A stretch of DNA of 8,023 nt from Chloroflexota bacterium. Its GTDB lineage: Bacteria > Chloroflexota > Limnocylindria > QHBO01. How positions within the stretch are numbered: position 1 is the first letter of the stretch; each line of letters begins with the position of its first letter. A program made the translations under genes and the position numbers. Location of the stretch: contig JADLBB010000221.1 in the NCBI GenBank assembly GCA_020848055.1, positions 1 through 8,023 of the forward strand, in the 5' to 3' direction. Shown here one piece after another: positions 5,495 to 8,023 of the stretch. The notes beneath the pieces were generated by a model that saw only the letters and a list, made by a program, of their open reading frames with translations, did not search any database and was not told the DNA's origin.

Positions 5495-6448
5495 ATGCCG
5501 TCCAGTTCTCCGACTCGCGCCATGGCCCTCTCGGCCAAGCTGATCTTCCCGACCCGCGAGATCGTCGAGGAGTACTACCTTCCGATCATCTACACCGCCT
5601 GCCGGACTTGCTATTCGGAGCAGGTGCCGGAGCGGATCTGGGACAAGGCCGTCAGCCGGGAGGTGGCCGACGACAAGCAGCAGAGCCTGGTGCGCAAGGT
5701 CATGGAGTCCGGCCACGGCTCGACCATCGAGCACGTGAACTTCACGTTCGCCATCAGCGGCGTGACTCGCACGTTGAGCCACCAGTTGGTCAGGCACCGC
5801 GCGGGAACCGCCTTCGATCAGCAGTCGCAGCGATACGTCAGCTTCAGGGGGCGCGACAACTACACCGTCCCCGACACGATCGCCAAGGGCGAGCTGCCCG
5901 ATGACCTGGCCGGCCGGTTCCAGCGCGCGATCGATGACAGCCTGGAGCTGTACGGGCAGCTGCTGCAGGCGGAGGTCCCGGCCGAGGACGCCCGGTTCAT
6001 CTTCCCCAACGCCATGCAGACCAACCTGATCATGACCGTCAACCTGCGACAGCTGATCCACATGAGCGGCCTGCGGCTATGCACGATGGCGCAGTGGGAG
6101 ATCCGCCAGTTGTTCAAGCAGATCCGCCACGAGGTTTTCGCGGTCAGCCCGTTCTTCGGCTCGTTCCTGGTCCCCAAGTGCGTGCCACTCGGCTACTGCG
6201 ACGAGATGGGCAACCGCGACGAGCACTGCCGCATCAGGCCCCACCGCGACACGGTCATGGCCGTGTGGGAGGCGTATCGCGGCGGCTCACTGGCCGAGAC
6301 CGATGGCCCGGTCGTTCCCGAGGGCAGCCACTATCGGCCCAGGACGCGTCGCGTGCCGGTCCCGGTGGTCGCCGACGAGGTGCGACCGGCCGAGCACGAG
6401 CCGATCGGCGGCGCCGTGGGACAGGCAGGAGGCTCCGACCGGGTCTGA
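5495..6448 (+). CDS. thyX: FAD-dependent thymidylate synthase
   Basis: A 317-residue flavoenzyme that methylates dUMP to dTMP using methylenetetrahydrofolate and NADPH; family members are homotetramers in the cytosol. The ThyX signature is present in variant form, RHRAGTAFDQQSQRY (100-114): eight residues lie between RHR and the serine instead of the usual seven, and T105 replaces the first serine. Other landmarks are ESGHGSTIEH (71-80) with the flavin-site histidine region, the FTFAISGVTR strand, NLRQLIH (183-189), and RLCTMAQWEIR (194-204). The C-terminal part has cysteines C229, C235 and C245 in PKCVPLGYC...EHC, possibly a metal site, then a Pro/Arg-rich tail with no known domain. It is longer than classical ThyX (about 220-250) but within the long-form range. 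ATG 5495 is chosen for its GAGG site; ATG 5522 would remove nine poorly conserved residues. The potassium channel gene follows 21 nt later. Confidence 0.93.
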   Translation: MPSSSPTRAMALSAKLIFPTREIVEEYYLPIIYTACRTCYSEQVPERIWDKAVSREVADDKQQSLVRKVMESGHGSTIEHVNFTFAISGVTRTLSHQLVRHRAGTAFDQQSQRYVSFRGRDNYTVPDTIAKGELPDDLAGRFQRAIDDSLELYGQLLQAEVPAEDARFIFPNAMQTNLIMTVNLRQLIHMSGLRLCTMAQWEIRQLFKQIRHEVFAVSPFFGSFLVPKCVPLGYCDEMGNRDEHCRIRPHRDTVMAVWEAYRGGSLAETDGPVVPEGSHYRPRTRRVPVPVVADEVRPAEHEPIGGAVGQAGGSDRV

Positions 6449-6455
6449 GCCGCGC

Positions 6456-6461
6456 TACGCT
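6456..6461 (+). promoter_or_regulatory. Candidate -10 element for leaderless expression of the potassium channel gene
   Basis: TACGCT fits TANNNT (4/6 to TATAAT) and ends 8 nt before ATG 6470, in the 21-bp gap after thyX. There is no Shine-Dalgarno sequence before the ATG, so initiation directly at the start codon is plausible. No -35 is obvious. Confidence 0.4.
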
Positions 6462-6469
6462 GCAACGCG

Positions 6470-7903
6470 ATGACTCAGGCTGGCCAGCGTCCCGGTGATC
6501 GGCGCGTTCGCGTCGAGCGCAAGCAGCCGCAGCGGTTCACCATCAGGGCACCACGCCGCCTGCGACACCCGCCCTCTCCGGCGCTGCCGCTGATCGGGCT
6601 GTTCGCGGTCCTGATCACGGTCGGCACGACCCTGCTGATGCTGCCGATCTCGACCGCCGCCGGCCGCAGCACGTCCTTCGTCGAGGCGCTGTTCACCGCC
6701 ACCAGCGCGGCGTGCGTCACCGGACTCGTGGTCGTGGACACCGCGACCCATTGGAGCCCCTTCGGCCAGGTGGTGATCCTGCTGCTGATCCAGGCCGGCG
6801 GGTTCGGGATCATGGCCGGCTCGACCCTGCTGTTGATGATCTTCCTGGGTCGTCGAACGACGCTGCGTGACCGGGTGGTGGTCACCGAGTCGCTGGGGGG
6901 CGCCGAGCTGGGCAGCATCACCGGACTGGTCAAGCGCATCGCCATCTTCACGCTGGCCTTCGAGGCGATCGGCGCGGTCATCCTGTCCGTCGCGTTCATG
7001 TCGGGGCCCGAGGCCGGGCCGCCGGGCGATCCGCTGGGGATCTGGTGGGGTGTCTTTCACGCGGTCTCCGCGTTCAACAACGCCGGCTTCGACATCACCG
7101 GTGGGTTCCGCAGCCTGTCGCCGTTCGTGGATGACTGGGTCGTCCTGCTCACCCTGTCGGTCCTGCTGACCGCCGGAGGCCTCGGCTTCGCCATCGTGGG
7201 CGACGCGTGGGCCAAGCGCCGCTGGACCCGCCTGGCCCTTGAGACCAAGCTCGTCCTCACCACCACCGCGGCCCTGTTGGTCGGAGGCGCCGCGCTCATC
7301 GGCTTCACCGAGTGGGGCAATCCATCAACGCTCGGCGCATTGCCACCGGTCCGGCGCCTGCTCAACGCCCTGTTCGAGTCGGCGGCGCTCCGAACCGCCG
7401 GCTTCACCGCGCTCGACCTGGGGTCGTTCAGCGAGGCGGCGCTGTTCGTGGTCATCGGCCTGATGCTGATCGGCGGCGCTTCCGGTTCGACCGCGGGCGG
7501 CATCAAGGTCAACACATTCGCCGTGCTGCTGGCCGCGATCACGTCCACCGCGCGTGGGCAACCATCGGCGACCGCGTTCGGACGGCGCATTCCGCACGCC
7601 ACGGTGTACCGGGCGCTGGCGGTGGCGTTGCTGGCGATCGGGTTCGTGTTCGTCGTCGGGCTGGGACTGACCCTGACCAGCTCCGCGACGTTCGTGAACA
7701 CCCTGTTCGAGGCGGTGTCGGCCTTCGGAACGGTGGGGGCGACGACCGGAATCACGCCGGGTCTGCCGGATCCCGCCCGCCTGATCGCCACCTTCGCCAT
7801 GTTCGTCGGCCGGCTCGGTCCGCTGACCCTGGTGTTGGCCCTGGCCGCCCGCGCCCGCCCGGTTGCGTATCGTCCGGCGGTGGAGCGCGTTCGCATCGGC
7901 TAG
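6470..7903 (+). CDS. TrkH/KtrB-family potassium uptake channel, membrane subunit
   Basis: A 477-residue inner-membrane K+ transporter of the SKT superfamily, in which four M1-P-M2 repeats form one pore. A basic cytoplasmic N-terminus (about 1-35) precedes the first helix. The four pore loops are visible: ACVTGLVVVDT (81-91), SAFNNAGFD (200-208), ALRTAGFTA (306-314) and SAFGTVGATTGITPG (417-431). The expected selectivity-filter glycines are G85, G206, G311 and G423. The flexible intramembrane loop region GGASGSTAGGIKV (335-347) and the M2 arginine in FVGRLGPLT (R448) are also as in the family. VTGLVVVDT followed by GQVVILLLIQAGGFGIM recalls KtrB more than E. coli TrkH, and the length lies between them, so I leave the symbol open. 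The gating partner starts 28 nt downstream, forming an operon. There is no Shine-Dalgarno sequence; the start is supported by a -10-like element 8 nt upstream. Confidence 0.93.
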   Translation: MTQAGQRPGDRRVRVERKQPQRFTIRAPRRLRHPPSPALPLIGLFAVLITVGTTLLMLPISTAAGRSTSFVEALFTATSAACVTGLVVVDTATHWSPFGQVVILLLIQAGGFGIMAGSTLLLMIFLGRRTTLRDRVVVTESLGGAELGSITGLVKRIAIFTLAFEAIGAVILSVAFMSGPEAGPPGDPLGIWWGVFHAVSAFNNAGFDITGGFRSLSPFVDDWVVLLTLSVLLTAGGLGFAIVGDAWAKRRWTRLALETKLVLTTTAALLVGGAALIGFTEWGNPSTLGALPPVRRLLNALFESAALRTAGFTALDLGSFSEAALFVVIGLMLIGGASGSTAGGIKVNTFAVLLAAITSTARGQPSATAFGRRIPHATVYRALAVALLAIGFVFVVGLGLTLTSSATFVNTLFEAVSAFGTVGATTGITPGLPDPARLIATFAMFVGRLGPLTLVLALAARARPVAYRPAVERVRIG

Positions 7904-7922
7904 GGTGAAGTCGAACACAGGC

Positions 7923-7929
7923 GGAGGAG
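7923..7929 (+). promoter_or_regulatory. Ribosome binding site of the TrkA/KtrA gene
   Basis: GGAGGAG precedes ATG 7932, with GGAGG 4 nt from the start codon. This strong site contrasts with the missing one at the upstream channel gene, as expected for an internal cistron in an operon whose first gene is leaderless. Confidence 0.75.
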
Positions 7930-7931
7930 CA

Positions 7932-8023
7932 ATGGCTCGCGAACAGGTCATGGTCATCGGTCTGGGGCGTTTCGGCAGCGCCGTGGCGCGCGAGCTCGAG
8001 CGGTTGGGCCACGAGGTGCTCGC
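7932..8023 (+). CDS. TrkA/KtrA-type RCK regulatory subunit of the potassium channel (N-terminal fragment)
   Basis: The first 30 codons are visible before the right edge cuts the gene. The protein begins MAREQVMVIGLGRFGSAVA, a Rossmann nucleotide-binding strand and loop with GLGRFG matching the GxGxxG motif of TrkA-N (RCK) domains, followed by ELERLGHEVL, the usual next helix and strand. RCK subunits form a cytoplasmic ring that binds NAD(H) or ATP/ADP and gates the TrkH/KtrB pore, which is exactly the gene 28 nt upstream. Whether it is a short KtrA (about 220 residues) or a duplicated TrkA (about 450) cannot be seen. Confidence 0.88.
   Translation, partial: MAREQVMVIGLGRFGSAVARELERLGHEVL

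Overview
This 8 kb window is high-GC bacterial DNA, tightly packed with ordinary chromosomal genes. There are nine protein-coding genes, two of them cut by the window edges, and no RNA genes, insertion sequences or CRISPR arrays that I can see. The organism is uncertain. The very high third-position GC, apparently leaderless starts and gene content (a variant ThyX, a PduO-type cobalamin adenosyltransferase, a KtrB/TrkH-like channel) would suit a Chloroflexota-like or similar high-GC lineage, but this is inference and no marker here fixes the phylum.

Layout. Positions 1-135 (+) hold the last 44 codons of what looks like a GH13-type glycosidase. It ends 4 bp from the convergent end of a minus-strand aldehyde dehydrogenase of the succinate-semialdehyde type (140-1504). 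The minus strand continues upstream with a PduO-type cobalamin adenosyltransferase (1653-2222), a MIP18/DUF59 metal-sulfur assembly factor (2238-2528), a PIG-L/LmbE zinc deacetylase (2564-3289) and an unrecognised 118-residue protein (3286-3642). The last two overlap by 4 nt. A short divergent region (about 3643-3713) separates this block from the plus strand. The plus strand carries a membrane-anchored PAS-GGDEF protein (3714-5348), FAD-dependent thymidylate synthase thyX (5495-6448), a TrkH/KtrB potassium channel subunit (6470-7903) and the first 30 codons of its TrkA/KtrA regulatory subunit (7932 to the edge).

How the genes work together. The only clear functional pair is the potassium channel with its RCK-domain gating subunit. 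The coupled deacetylase and small hypothetical protein probably act together, but the role is unknown. The adenosyltransferase and metal-sulfur factor are close and probably co-transcribed, without an obvious pathway link in view.

Most interesting points. ThyX has a one-residue-longer signature (RHR-X8-S instead of RHR-X7-S) and a C-terminal cysteine cluster. Its promoter is bracketed by a 9/10 inverted repeat whose arms resemble DnaA boxes. The GGDEF domain keeps the metal ligands and inhibitory site but has lost several phosphate-contacting residues. Several genes have a -10-like hexamer exactly 8 nt before the ATG and no Shine-Dalgarno sequence, which suggests leaderless mRNAs. I see no convincing new multi-gene system here.
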